DNA of 64,000 nucleotides, from NCBI RefSeq assembly GCF_002394865.1, contig NZ_DGUZ01000021.1:296080-360079 (forward strand). Direction: 5' to 3'. The position numbers were made by a program, and so were the translations under genes. Positions 42,945 through 50,605 of the stretch are shown in pieces; within the stretch, counting starts at the first letter, position 1; the number at the start of each line of letters is the position of its first letter. This stretch comes from Fibrobacter sp. UBA4297. GTDB lineage: Bacteria > Fibrobacterota > Fibrobacteria > Fibrobacterales > Fibrobacteraceae. The notes under the pieces were generated by a model that saw nothing but the letters and a program-made list of their open reading frames with translations, ran no database searches and was not told the origin of the DNA.

Positions 42945-43631
42945 TTACTTATCATCGAAATCGTCGGCCCCGTTCAAAAGATTGGCTCCATGATGAGTAC
43001 CGGTTTCTGCAAAAATGGTCCACCGAGCCACATTCAAGGCGTGGTCGCCTATGCGTTCTAGGTATTTGGCGATCATGATGGAATTGATAATGCACTCGGC
43101 ATCGCTTTCCGTATTTCTGATGGTTTTCACTAGTTCCCGCTTGGCAGAGCGGAATAGAAAATCTACGTCATCGTCACTGTCGATAACAATCTGAGCCAAC
43201 TTCAAGTCCTTGCGGACAAAGGCGTCGATACTTTGCGCCAGCATCTTGAGCACATCGATTCCCATGGGCGGAATAGCGGCCAGTTTCAGGGGAGCCCCGT
43301 CCTGGTCTGTACACCCCGCCACAATTTCAGCAATATCTGCAGCCTGGTCGCCGATGCGTTCCAGGTCCCCCACCATTTTCAGGGAGGCCGAAATCAGGCG
43401 CAAGTCCCGGGCTACAGGCTGCTGGCTCAGCAAAAGCCGCAGGCAAAGAGTCTCAATTTCCTTCATCTTCTGGTCGATTTCCTTGTCGCCCACCACAATC
43501 TTCTTGGCGGTTTCACGGTCAAAGGCCAGCAAGGCGTCTATGGAGGCCTTCAGGGAATCTTCCACCAGGGCGCCCATTTCTATAATACCCCTGTTCAGGG
43601 CTTCCAGTTGCGAATCAAAACGGTTTCTCAT
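42945..43631 (-). CDS. phoU: Phosphate transport regulator PhoU
   Basis: 228 residues with the duplicated three-helix PhoU fold: repeat 1 around EMGALVEDSLKASIDALL and EIDQKMKEIE, repeat 2 around IDVLKMLAQSIDAFVRKD, with acidic metal-binding patches (GDLERIGDQAADIAE; YLERIGDHALNVAR). It limits Pst activity and signals phosphate status to a PhoR-type kinase, which is not in the window. Its start overlaps the pstB stop by one base. Confidence 0.95.
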   Translation of the reverse strand: MRNRFDSQLEALNRGIIEMGALVEDSLKASIDALLAFDRETAKKIVVGDKEIDQKMKEIETLCLRLLLSQQPVARDLRLISASLKMVGDLERIGDQAADIAEIVAGCTDQDGAPLKLAAIPPMGIDVLKMLAQSIDAFVRKDLKLAQIVIDSDDDVDFLFRSAKRELVKTIRNTESDAECIINSIMIAKYLERIGDHALNVARWTIFAETGTHHGANLLNGADDFDDK

Positions 43632-44389
43632 TATCCAAATCTCCCGGTAATGTAGTCCTCGGTGCGCTTGTCCTTGGGCAGCGAGAACAGGGTTTCAGTC
43701 TTGTTGACTTCGATGACTTCCCCTAAGAGGAAAAAGGCGGTCCTGTCGGAAACGCGGGTGGCCTGCTGCATGTTATGGGTCACCATGACGATGGTATAGT
43801 TCTTCTTGAGTTCCAAAACTAGGTCCTCGATAATGGAGGTGGAAATGGGGTCCAGGGCGCTGGTAGGTTCGTCCATCAGGAGCACTTCCGGCGAAACTGC
43901 CAGGGCACGGGCAATGCAGAGCCTCTGCTGTTGACCGCCGGAAAGGCCGAGAGCATTCTTTTTCAAGCGGCCCTTCAGTTCTTCCCACACGCCGGATTTC
44001 TGCAGGGACGTTTCCACGATTTCATCCAGCTCCGCCTTGTTACGGATACCGTGGGTCCTAGGACCGTAGGCGATGTTGTCGTAGATGCTCATGGGGAAGG
44101 GATTGGGTTTCTGGAACACCATGCCCACCCTCTTGCGGAGAATATTGGGATTCATTTCCCCGTATACATCCTGGCCATCCAAGAGGATGTGGCCCGTAAT
44201 CTTGCAGCCTTCCACCAGGTCGTTCATGCGGTTCAAGGACTTGAGTAAGGTGCTTTTACCGCAGCCGGAAGGCCCAATAAAGGCCAAGATTTCGTTGGGC
44301 ATAATGTTAAGGTTCACGTTTTTCAACGCATGGAAATTGCCGTAATACAGATCCATTCCTTGAATAGAAATTTTTTCGTTAGGTGTCAT
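43631..44389 (-). CDS. pstB: Phosphate ABC transporter ATP-binding protein PstB
   Basis: 252 residues. Walker A GPSGCGKSTLLKSLNRMNDL with the PstB-specific RMNDL, signature LSGGQQQRLCIARAL, Walker B VLLMDEPTSALDP. It powers phosphate import through PstA/PstC. It overlaps pstA by one base and is followed by phoU, the usual order. Confidence 0.97.
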   Translation of the reverse strand: MTPNEKISIQGMDLYYGNFHALKNVNLNIMPNEILAFIGPSGCGKSTLLKSLNRMNDLVEGCKITGHILLDGQDVYGEMNPNILRKRVGMVFQKPNPFPMSIYDNIAYGPRTHGIRNKAELDEIVETSLQKSGVWEELKGRLKKNALGLSGGQQQRLCIARALAVSPEVLLMDEPTSALDPISTSIIEDLVLELKKNYTIVMVTHNMQQATRVSDRTAFFLLGEVIEVNKTETLFSLPKDKRTEDYITGRFG

Positions 44390-45222
44390 TAGGTTTTTCC
44401 GATTTTCTTTGCAAATTTGTTAGAAATCCAGTTGATAAGAAGGATTACCAGAATGAGGATAACCGAAGTGGCGTAGGCCTCGCCGGTATGGAAACCTTCT
44501 CGAGAAAGTTCGTACATGTGAACAGACAGAGTCCTGCCCGAAGAGAATATTCCCTTGGGAAAATCCGCCACCGTACCTGCCGTATAGACAAGGGCGGCAG
44601 TCTCTCCCACCACACGGCCCACCGCTAGGATTACACCTGCAAGGATTCCCGGAACGGCTGACGGTAATATTACCGACAAAACCGTACGGAGCTTACCTGC
44701 CCCGAGGCCGTAGGAACCTTCGCGATAACTATCTGGAACAGAACGCAGGGCCTCTTCAGTGGTGCGCATGACCAGGGGCAAAATCATGATGGAAATGGTC
44801 AAGATACCGGAAACCAAGGAATATCCCAGGTGCAGGAAGGTCACGAAGAACAGCATTCCGAAAAGACCGTAGATAATGGAGGGAATTCCGGAAAGGGTTT
44901 CGGTAGTGATCCGCACCAGTCCCACGATCTTGTTTCCGCGGCGGGCGTATTCCACCGTATAGATGGCAGCACAGATTCCTAAAGGGCCTGCCACCAGGAG
45001 AGAACCAAACACGATGATAACCGTATTCAGGATGGAGGGCAGGAAAGAGACATTCTCCGAGGTGTAAGTGAGAGAAAACAGGGAGGGTTTCAGGAATGGG
45101 ATACCCTTCACCAATATATAGAGGATCAGGAACCCCAGGGTGCATACCGTAATGGCGATGGCCAAGGACACGAGGATTCTCAGAAACAGCGAAAAGGGCG
45201 CATGCTTATAGTATCCGATCAT
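44389..45222 (-). CDS. pstA: Phosphate ABC transporter permease PstA
   Basis: 277 residues from ATG 45222, which overlaps the pstC stop as ATGA; earlier in-frame starts lie inside pstC. Six membrane helices with the EAA-type loop DSYREGSYGLGAGKLRTV and ETLSGIPSIIYGLFG, typical of PstA. It forms the membrane channel with PstC. Confidence 0.95.
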   Translation of the reverse strand: MIGYYKHAPFSLFLRILVSLAIAITVCTLGFLILYILVKGIPFLKPSLFSLTYTSENVSFLPSILNTVIIVFGSLLVAGPLGICAAIYTVEYARRGNKIVGLVRITTETLSGIPSIIYGLFGMLFFVTFLHLGYSLVSGILTISIMILPLVMRTTEEALRSVPDSYREGSYGLGAGKLRTVLSVILPSAVPGILAGVILAVGRVVGETAALVYTAGTVADFPKGIFSSGRTLSVHMYELSREGFHTGEAYATSVILILVILLINWISNKFAKKIGKT

Positions 45223-46091
45223 TTGACAACCCTCTTCTTGAGAATGGAAAACAGCAGGTTGACAGTAAGGATAAAGGAGAATAGCACCACACCGGTGGCA
45301 ATGAGGGCTTCGCGGTGCAGGTCCGTGGCATAGCCCATTTCCAACACAATGTTGGCGGTCAAGGTCCTGACTCCCTCGAAAATACCGTCGGGCATTCGGG
45401 CCTGGTTTCCAGCCACAAGAATCACTGCCATGGTTTCGCCAATAGCCCGGCCAAAACCCAAGATGATACCCGCCACGATTCCCGAAGTGGCCGCCGGAAG
45501 AACCGTGAAGAATACACTCCTTTCGTGGGTGGCCCCGAGAGCCAGGGAACCTTCGTAGTAGCTGTTGGGGACCGCCCGCAGGGCGGCTTCGGAAACGGAA
45601 ATGACGGTAGGCAAAATCATGATTCCCAGCAGAATCGACGCCGTAAAGATGCTGAAACCGCTCCCGCCAAGGTGCTGCCGCACAAAGGGCACGATAACCA
45701 CCAGGCCAAAGAAGCCGTAGATCACCGAGGGAATGCCGGCCAGGAGTTCCACGGCGGGTTTCAACACCCTGTGGAGCCTTTCGGAGCAGAACCGAGCCAG
45801 GAATATGGCCGACAGGAGCCCCACCGAGACACCGATGGCTAGGGCCCCCAGTGTCACGTAGAGGCTGCCGAGAATCATGGGAAAAATCCCGTAGACCGCA
45901 GGCTCGTCCGTGGGGGCCCATTCCTTTCCGAACAAAAAGTCCGGAACGCCTATCTTTAGAATGGCGGGGACACCATTTGCAAAAAGAAACACGCAGATCA
46001 GGGCCACAAACAGAATGCTTGCCAGCGCAGAGACCAGGAAGATGGTGGATGCGGCCCGTTCCTTAAATGGATTGGATAAACTGAGTTTCAT
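45219..46091 (-). CDS. pstC: Phosphate ABC transporter permease PstC
   Basis: 290 residues, six membrane helices. ELLAGIPSVIYGFFG and NSYYEGSLALGATHERSV are the PstC conserved loops. It lies four bases after the porin stop and overlaps pstA. Partner of PstA in the inner membrane. Confidence 0.95.
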   Translation of the reverse strand: MKLSLSNPFKERAASTIFLVSALASILFVALICVFLFANGVPAILKIGVPDFLFGKEWAPTDEPAVYGIFPMILGSLYVTLGALAIGVSVGLLSAIFLARFCSERLHRVLKPAVELLAGIPSVIYGFFGLVVIVPFVRQHLGGSGFSIFTASILLGIMILPTVISVSEAALRAVPNSYYEGSLALGATHERSVFFTVLPAATSGIVAGIILGFGRAIGETMAVILVAGNQARMPDGIFEGVRTLTANIVLEMGYATDLHREALIATGVVLFSFILTVNLLFSILKKRVVK

Positions 46092-46095
46092 AGGA

Positions 46096-47112
46096 TTACT
46101 TGATGGTAGTCGTGAGGCGGGCGCTGAAGCCTACATCGGACATTTCGTTTTCGCTATAGACCGTCGCCTGGATTTTTCCGTGGGAACCGATCTTTTTCAC
46201 GAGACCTACGGCCCAACCCAATTCATCGGCATCGGTGTTCAGTTCGTCACGATTAGCGACGTATTCCACTTCGGCAAAGGCCTTGTCAAAAATACCACCG
46301 GTAGGAAATTCCACGCCGCCGTACACCGGGAAGTACTGGGTATCCTGACCGTAGAGGGGCTTTACGGCAGTGCCCGCTTCAATGGAAGCTGCATTCACCT
46401 CGTCGTCTTCGCCGGTCATGATAGCTGCCGCTTCTGCATATACCGCCAGCTGCTTGGAGGCCTGGTAGCGGACCCGGAAATCCACCACATGGGTAAGGAC
46501 AGCGCTATACTGCACCGGATCGAGCACGTTGGCACGGTAACCCAGACCGAGCTTCAGGGCATCTCCCAGTTTCAAGTCGTCGTTCACGCGGAGGTAACCC
46601 TTGTTGAAGTTTTCGTCATCGGTACCCACCATTACGTTCAGCTGGTTACCGGCCTTTTTCCAGCCCAGCTCCACGGCATCGTGAGAATAGTCACGAGCGA
46701 GGAAGCCCCGCGTAGAAAGGTTCTTGTCCAGGTAAGCACCGAAGTTGCCGGCACCTTCCGTATCCGTCTTCCAGTGACCCAGTTTCAAGTTCAGTCCGGA
46801 AGCCGCCCACTTGTAATTGCCGTAATAGGTATCGGCCTGGAAACGGTCAGCGCCACCGTTAAAGTGAGGGGCATACATGCGGATAGTCACCTGGGCATCG
46901 AAATCTTTAGAGCTGTACTTTCCGCCGATGTTGGCACGGAACCAGAACTTATCCAGGGTGTTTTCCTTTTCGTTATCGTAAAGGGCCTTGTAGGCCTGGG
47001 TCTGGATATTTCCGGTCAGGTCAAAGCCACTGGCCTTGGATTCTTCGGCGGCACTAGCCATGCCGATAGTCGTAACAACAGCTGCGATGATGCAAGATTT
47101 CTTAATCGTCAT
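46096..47112 (-). CDS. Outer-membrane porin-like protein of the phosphate operon
   Basis: 338 residues. A signal peptide (MTIKKSCIIAAVVTTIGMASAA) is followed by amphipathic beta strands with many aromatic residues (FWFRANIGGKYSSKDFDAQV, LGHWKTD, VVDFRVRYQAS) and a last strand SARLTTTIK. No close family is recognised, but the strand pattern and the first place in the pst operon point to a phosphate- or anion-selective porin, like OprP/OprO in role. AGGAG lies upstream. It is divergent from pstS, and direct repeats that may bind a PhoB-type regulator lie between. Confidence 0.7.
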   Translation of the reverse strand: MTIKKSCIIAAVVTTIGMASAAEESKASGFDLTGNIQTQAYKALYDNEKENTLDKFWFRANIGGKYSSKDFDAQVTIRMYAPHFNGGADRFQADTYYGNYKWAASGLNLKLGHWKTDTEGAGNFGAYLDKNLSTRGFLARDYSHDAVELGWKKAGNQLNVMVGTDDENFNKGYLRVNDDLKLGDALKLGLGYRANVLDPVQYSAVLTHVVDFRVRYQASKQLAVYAEAAAIMTGEDDEVNAASIEAGTAVKPLYGQDTQYFPVYGGVEFPTGGIFDKAFAEVEYVANRDELNTDADELGWAVGLVKKIGSHGKIQATVYSENEMSDVGFSARLTTTIK

Positions 47113-47197
47113 TTTGAACTCCTTTGGGACAAGCCCTGTTTGAATGACGGCATCAACTTAGATTGTCATTGTAAAAACTGAAGGGATGGCCAAGTAA

Positions 47198-47258
47198 AAT
47201 ATTTGTGAAGTTCTTGAAAAGAATAAAAGAGGGGCGAAGGCTTTACAAAGATTTTACC
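47198..47258. promoter_or_regulatory. Pho-box-like direct repeats between porin and pstS
   Basis: Plus strand: TTTACA (47242) and TTTACC (47253), 11 bases apart. Minus strand: TTCACA-N5-TTTACT near 47198-47214, also 11 bases apart. PhoB/PhoP-type regulators bind such 11-bp-spaced hexamers. The E. coli consensus itself is not present. Confidence 0.45.
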
Positions 47259-47333
47259 CAACCCACTATTGGGACTTTACACGCCTTGTCTAACTTGTGG
47301 CCATCATTCAAAACCAACTAAGGAGATTCAAGA

Positions 47334-48218
47334 ATGAAAAAAATGGCTTTAACCGTTTGTGCAATTAGTTTGGCCGTAATGGGTATTACCGCCGCTTGCA
47401 ACGGGAACAACGAAGAAAAGAACGCCGAAGCCCCCGCCGCCAAACAAATGGATATTTCCGTCATCGCGCGAGAAGCAGGTTCCGGCACCCGGGACGCCTT
47501 TACCGAACTGGTGGGCACCCTTATCAAGCAGAACGGAAAGAAGAAGGACAATACCACCAAGGAAGCCATCACCATCGACGGCACCCAGGGTGTCATGAGC
47601 TCCGTAGCCGGTAACGAATACGCCATCGGCTACATTTCCCTAGGTTCCCTGAACGGTTCCGTGAAGGCCCTGGATATTGACGGATTCGCCCCCACCAAGG
47701 AAAACATCAAGGCCGCCAAGTACCCCATCGCCCGTCCCTTTAACATCGCCACCAAGGGCAAGATGAACGACGCCGTAAAGGACTTCGTGGACTTTATCCT
47801 GAGTGCCGATGGCCAGGCCATTATCGAAGGCAACGGCTATATCGGAGTTTCCGACGGCAAAAAGTTCCAGGCCAAAAAACTGAAGGGCAAGATCGTCATC
47901 GCCGGTTCTTCCAGCGTGTCCCCGGTCATGGAAAAGCTCAAGGAGGCCTACATGGCCCTGAATCCGGAAATGGAAATCGAAATCCAGACCAACGATTCCT
48001 CTTCGGGAATGCTGGCCGCCAAGGAAGGGACCTGCGATATCGGTATGGCTAGCCGCAACCTGAAACCCAGCGAACTGGAAGCCCTGACTCCCCAGACCAT
48101 CGCCCGGGACGGCATCGCCGTGATTGTCAACAAGCAGAACCAGATTTCCAACATTTCCCTTGCAAAGCTGCGGGATATCTACACCGGCCTCATCCGCAAG
48201 TGGAACGATGTAAAGTAA
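47334..48218 (+). CDS. pstS: Phosphate-binding protein PstS with swapped halves (circular permutation)
   Basis: 294 residues. Lipoprotein signal with Cys22. The order of conserved blocks is inverted relative to E. coli PstS: residues 40-175 carry VIAREAGSGTRDAFTEL, then AIGYISLGSL and FVDFILSADGQAII, which normally end the protein; residues 180-294 carry KIVIAGSSSVSPVMEKLKEA, DSSSGMLAAKEGTCDIGMAS and RDGIAVIVNK, which normally begin it. All phosphate-contact loops (GSSSVSP, SSSG, GSGTRD) are present, so binding should be kept. Joining the old ends through GVSDGKKFQAKKLKG is plausible as they lie close in the fold. I recall similar order in some gut Firmicutes sequences; this needs a database check. 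It feeds PstABC. Confidence 0.88.
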   Translation: MKKMALTVCAISLAVMGITAACNGNNEEKNAEAPAAKQMDISVIAREAGSGTRDAFTELVGTLIKQNGKKKDNTTKEAITIDGTQGVMSSVAGNEYAIGYISLGSLNGSVKALDIDGFAPTKENIKAAKYPIARPFNIATKGKMNDAVKDFVDFILSADGQAIIEGNGYIGVSDGKKFQAKKLKGKIVIAGSSSVSPVMEKLKEAYMALNPEMEIEIQTNDSSSGMLAAKEGTCDIGMASRNLKPSELEALTPQTIARDGIAVIVNKQNQISNISLAKLRDIYTGLIRKWNDVK

Positions 48219-48241
48219 AAAAAGAAAAGGCTACAAAAAAG

Positions 48242-48272
48242 AAAAAGAGGTGAATAAAATTCACCTCTTTTT
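48242..48272 (+). terminator. Intrinsic terminator of pstS
   Basis: AAAAGAGGTGA pairs with TCACCTCTTTT around a TAAAAT-type loop, ending in a T run, 24 bases after the stop. It could work on both strands. Confidence 0.88.
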
Positions 48273-48337
48273 GGGTTCATTCACACACCTGAATTAGAAT
48301 GCGTTGTACATAATACCAATCATTTCGTCCATTGAAA

Positions 48338-48563
48338 GAAGGCCCAACAACCATAAGCATGGCCGACAACGAGATTCTCCGCGAGGTCATCGAAAAAAAA
48401 CTCTAGAGACGAATGTCGTATTGGCCATGCTTGCATGAGCCAATATGACTGAGGCGAATTGAGTTTCTGCAAAACTCTGACGCCCGAGGCCCGCAAGGAA
48501 ATTGCGGGCGAGATAGCAGAGAATCACGACATCAGCATTACTCGGGCGTGCAGATTGATGGGC
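48338..48563 (+). pseudogene. IS3-family transposase remnant (OrfA end, insertion, OrfB start)
   Basis: EGPTTISMADNEILREVIEK and KL-stop (48338-48407) is the end of OrfA; LTPEARKEIAGEIAENHDIS and ITRACRLMG (48477-48563) is the start of OrfB. An A8 run at 48393-48400 is where IS3 elements make a -1 frameshift. Between them sits a 66-bp palindromic element bordered by AAAACTCT on both sides. No catalytic domain remains. Confidence 0.65.
48405..48470 (+). repeat. Palindromic element inserted in the IS3 remnant, with 8-bp direct repeats
   Basis: TATTGGC (48419) pairs with GCCAATA (48439) around CATGCTTGCATG. AAAACTCT occurs just left (48397-48404) and just right (48471-48478), which looks like a target-site duplication. 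Flanks match the copy at 8853-8905. Confidence 0.65.
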
Positions 48564-48868
48564 GGCTCTGTTAGGCCAGGCCGTATAGCTGCGAACATGC
48601 TGCGGACCGCCGAATGACCATTTCAGCGTAAAAACATCGGTCATGCAGCCGAAAAACAGTTTTGGAAGGGCTTACGGATTGAGGATTCTTTGCTAGCCGG
48701 GCACAAGTGTACAGTTTGACCCGACAGAGCCTCTCTGGTAAGAGATTGCCACGCTTCGCTCGCAATGACAAATAATCAAAGCCCCGCCTTTTATGCATGT
48801 AGGCGGAGGGAGGAAAGATGAGTGAAGATAAATGGCCTAAATCGGTCCCAAATTCGCAAATTAGTAGC
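48564..48868. repeat. Repeat debris without a gene
   Basis: The stretch holds the 30-bp repeat copy (48703-48732) and a GTCATTGCGAGCGAAGCGTG-type repeat on the minus strand (48742-48769), a sequence class seen in many bacterial genomes. No convincing coding frame is present. Confidence 0.6.
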
Positions 48869-48885
48869 CAAATGTATTGCATTTG
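48869..48885. promoter_or_regulatory. Candidate antitoxin operator CAAATG-TATTG-CATTTG
   Basis: Perfect six-base arms around TATTG, 42 bases before the RelB/DinJ gene at 48928. It matches 13925-13941 except for one base. Confidence 0.55.
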
Positions 48886-48927
48886 CATTGAAAATGAATT
48901 AGATTTGTACAAAAAGAGGTAATACAT

Positions 48928-49203
48928 ATGGCAAATGCAGTTTTACAGACAAGAATCGACAAAGCCACCAAGGACCAGGCGGAAGATTTATTTGAATCAC
49001 TCGGACTGGATATCACTACGGCTATTAGACTTTTCTTGAAACAGGCGATTAATCAGCGCTGCATCCCTTTCGATATTGTTCCGCCTCAACGCGAGTTCTC
49101 GGATTCGACATTGGCCGCCATTGAAGAGGCAAAAGGACTTGCTAGGAACCCCAGGGCAAAAAGGTATTCTTCTGCTAAGGAACTCCTTGAGGATTGCAAG
49201 TAA
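48928..49203 (+). CDS. RelB/DinJ-family antitoxin
   Basis: 91 residues. VLQTRIDKATKDQAEDLFES, then LGLDITTAIRLFLKQAINQR and CIPFDI give the ribbon-helix-helix DinJ fold; the tail ends AKELLEDCK. AGAGG lies upstream. Its stop overlaps an ATG of a toxin remnant (TAATG), as in working dinJ-yafQ pairs, so the toxin was lost by mutation. It may now act only as a DNA-binding protein or anti-addiction factor. Confidence 0.88.
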   Translation: MANAVLQTRIDKATKDQAEDLFESLGLDITTAIRLFLKQAINQRCIPFDIVPPQREFSDSTLAAIEEAKGLARNPRAKRYSSAKELLEDCK

Positions 49204-49310
49204 TGGTCTATGAGCTTATCATCGTAACCATGAATTGACGGGAAATTTCAAAGGTGTCTGGGAATGCCATATTCAACCAGATTGGTTATTGCTTTATCTG
49301 AAGAAGATTT
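49203..49310 (+). pseudogene. YafQ-family toxin remnant
   Basis: ATG 49203 overlaps the antitoxin stop and opens MVYELIIVTMN before TGA. From 49235, in another frame, the text reads LTGNFKGVWECHIQPDWLLL, a close match to the YafQ core (GNWKGYRECHIKPDWLLIY type). The middle of the gene and the final catalytic His/Phe segment are missing, so no active toxin can be made. Confidence 0.75.
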
Positions 49311-49346
49311 TTCCGACAGCAAACCATAAAAACGTTTGTTTTCACT

Positions 49347-49412
49347 ATGCGTACCGCGCATACTGAGCATGAAAAATAAGCATTTTGTGCATGCTCCGAA
49401 ATTGTTTATATT
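49347..49412 (+). promoter_or_regulatory. LysR-type activator promoter, site D
   Basis: CTATGC-GTACCGC-GCATAC (core 49347-49361), second box CATGAAAAATAAGCATTT from 49368, and -10 TATATT at 49407-49412, 46 bases after the palindrome. It serves the monooxygenase and flavodoxin genes. Confidence 0.75.
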
Positions 49413-49439
49413 ATATGCGAAACATTTCGGAGTGGCAAA

Positions 49440-49841
49440 ATGAAACTCAAGTTTTTAACGCTATTTTCAATCCTTGCGCTCGCTGCGAGCGTGTTTGCGG
49501 AGAGTGCCATGAGCAATATTACGGTAAACCTGCGCTATACGGGCAAGAACGGGGCGGCAAAGAAGTTCGCCGAAGAGATGGTTTCTAGCGGGACGGTGGC
49601 GAAAATCCGCGCCGAGAAGGGCAACATCCGCTACGAGTATTTCCAGTCGCTGGACGATCCCGAGACCATCTTGCTGATTGACGCGTGGGAAAACCAGGCG
49701 GCCATCGACGTGCACCATGCTTCGCCCATGATGAAGACGATTGCGAAACTCCGCGACAAGTACGACTTGAAAATGACTGTCGAACGCTACACGCCCGACA
49801 ACACCATGCCCAAGACCGACGAAAAGTTCATCAGGAAGTAG
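49440..49841 (+). CDS. Exported antibiotic-biosynthesis-monooxygenase (ABM/YgiN-like) protein
   Basis: 133 residues. A signal peptide (MKLKFLTLFSILALAASVFA) is followed by one ABM domain: ITVNLRYTGKNGAAKKFAEE, GNIRYEYFQSLDDPETILLI, WENQAAIDVHHASPMM. YgiN-like members oxidise quinols without a cofactor or guard against quinones. Export to the periplasm is unusual, and it shares its unit with a lipoprotein flavodoxin four bases downstream. Promoter site D suggests LysR control. Confidence 0.85.
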   Translation: MKLKFLTLFSILALAASVFAESAMSNITVNLRYTGKNGAAKKFAEEMVSSGTVAKIRAEKGNIRYEYFQSLDDPETILLIDAWENQAAIDVHHASPMMKTIAKLRDKYDLKMTVERYTPDNTMPKTDEKFIRK

Positions 49842-49845
49842 CCCT

Positions 49846-50577
49846 ATGAAATCGCTCGCGTTGTTTTCGACATTGCTACTGGCTCTGTTTTTGAGCCTCT
49901 TTGCTGCGTGTTCCGACGACAGTTCGTCTTCGCCGACAGGCGCCGGGGAAGCTGTCGAATCCAGCGTCTCGCAAGACGGCAAAAGCTCCGCGACTTCAAA
50001 GAACGAATCTTCATCGAGTTCGGAATCAACCGTTTCGAGTAGCTCGGCTAATTCAAGTTCGGCGACATCCAGTTCCGCGACATCGACGAGTAAATCTCGC
50101 GGCAAAACGCTCGTGGCTTACTTCTCCAGAACGGGCAACACCAAACCGCTGGCCGAATACGCAGCGGAATACCTAGATGCGACTTTATTCGAAATCACCG
50201 CAAAAATCCCTTACACCGACGAAGACATCGCCTATTATACGGACTGCCGCGCCGACCGCGAACAGAAAGACGAATCCGCCCGCCCCGAAATCGCAACCGT
50301 TGTCGAGAACATGGACGAGTACGATACCGTCATCATCGCGCACCCGATATGGCACGGGATTGCTCCCCGCATCATAAGCACGTTCCTCGAAGGCTACGAC
50401 TTTTCCGGCAAGACCTTGCTCACTTTCTGCACGTCGGCTTCAAGCCCGCTGGGCCAAAGCGCCAAGCTGCTGCAGGAACTTACGCCCAATTCCACATGGC
50501 TCGAAAGCAAGCGCTTCGCCATCGGCACCAGCCGCGAAGAAATCGAAAAATGGCTGGAAGACGTTCTGCGCCCGTAA
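49846..50577 (+). CDS. Flavodoxin-fold lipoprotein with poly-Ser linker
   Basis: 243 residues. The lipoprotein signal ends FAAC (Cys22). Residues 23-85 are a Ser/Thr/Asp linker, as in surface proteins of fibre-degrading bacteria, letting the domain stand off the membrane. The flavodoxin domain follows: TLVAYFSRTGNTKPLAEYAA (phosphate loop), CRADREQKDESARPEIA, IIAHPIWHGIAPRIISTFLE and TFCTSASSPLG. It is co-transcribed with the exported ABM protein. A likely electron carrier or quinone/flavin enzyme outside the cytoplasm; partner unknown. Confidence 0.88.
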   Translation: MKSLALFSTLLLALFLSLFAACSDDSSSSPTGAGEAVESSVSQDGKSSATSKNESSSSSESTVSSSSANSSSATSSSATSTSKSRGKTLVAYFSRTGNTKPLAEYAAEYLDATLFEITAKIPYTDEDIAYYTDCRADREQKDESARPEIATVVENMDEYDTVIIAHPIWHGIAPRIISTFLEGYDFSGKTLLTFCTSASSPLGQSAKLLQELTPNSTWLESKRFAIGTSREEIEKWLEDVLRP

Positions 50578-50605
50578 CCCATAGTCGACCATCATCGGGA
50601 TTGCC

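Noticed and set aside
45910..47181. 423-codon plus-strand frame over pstC and the porin gene
   Set aside because: It crosses two real minus-strand genes and has no family features.
47240..47260. E. coli-type Pho box
   Set aside because: The CTGTCAT word is absent; only the 11-bp repeat geometry is shared, so it was listed as Pho-box-like with low confidence.
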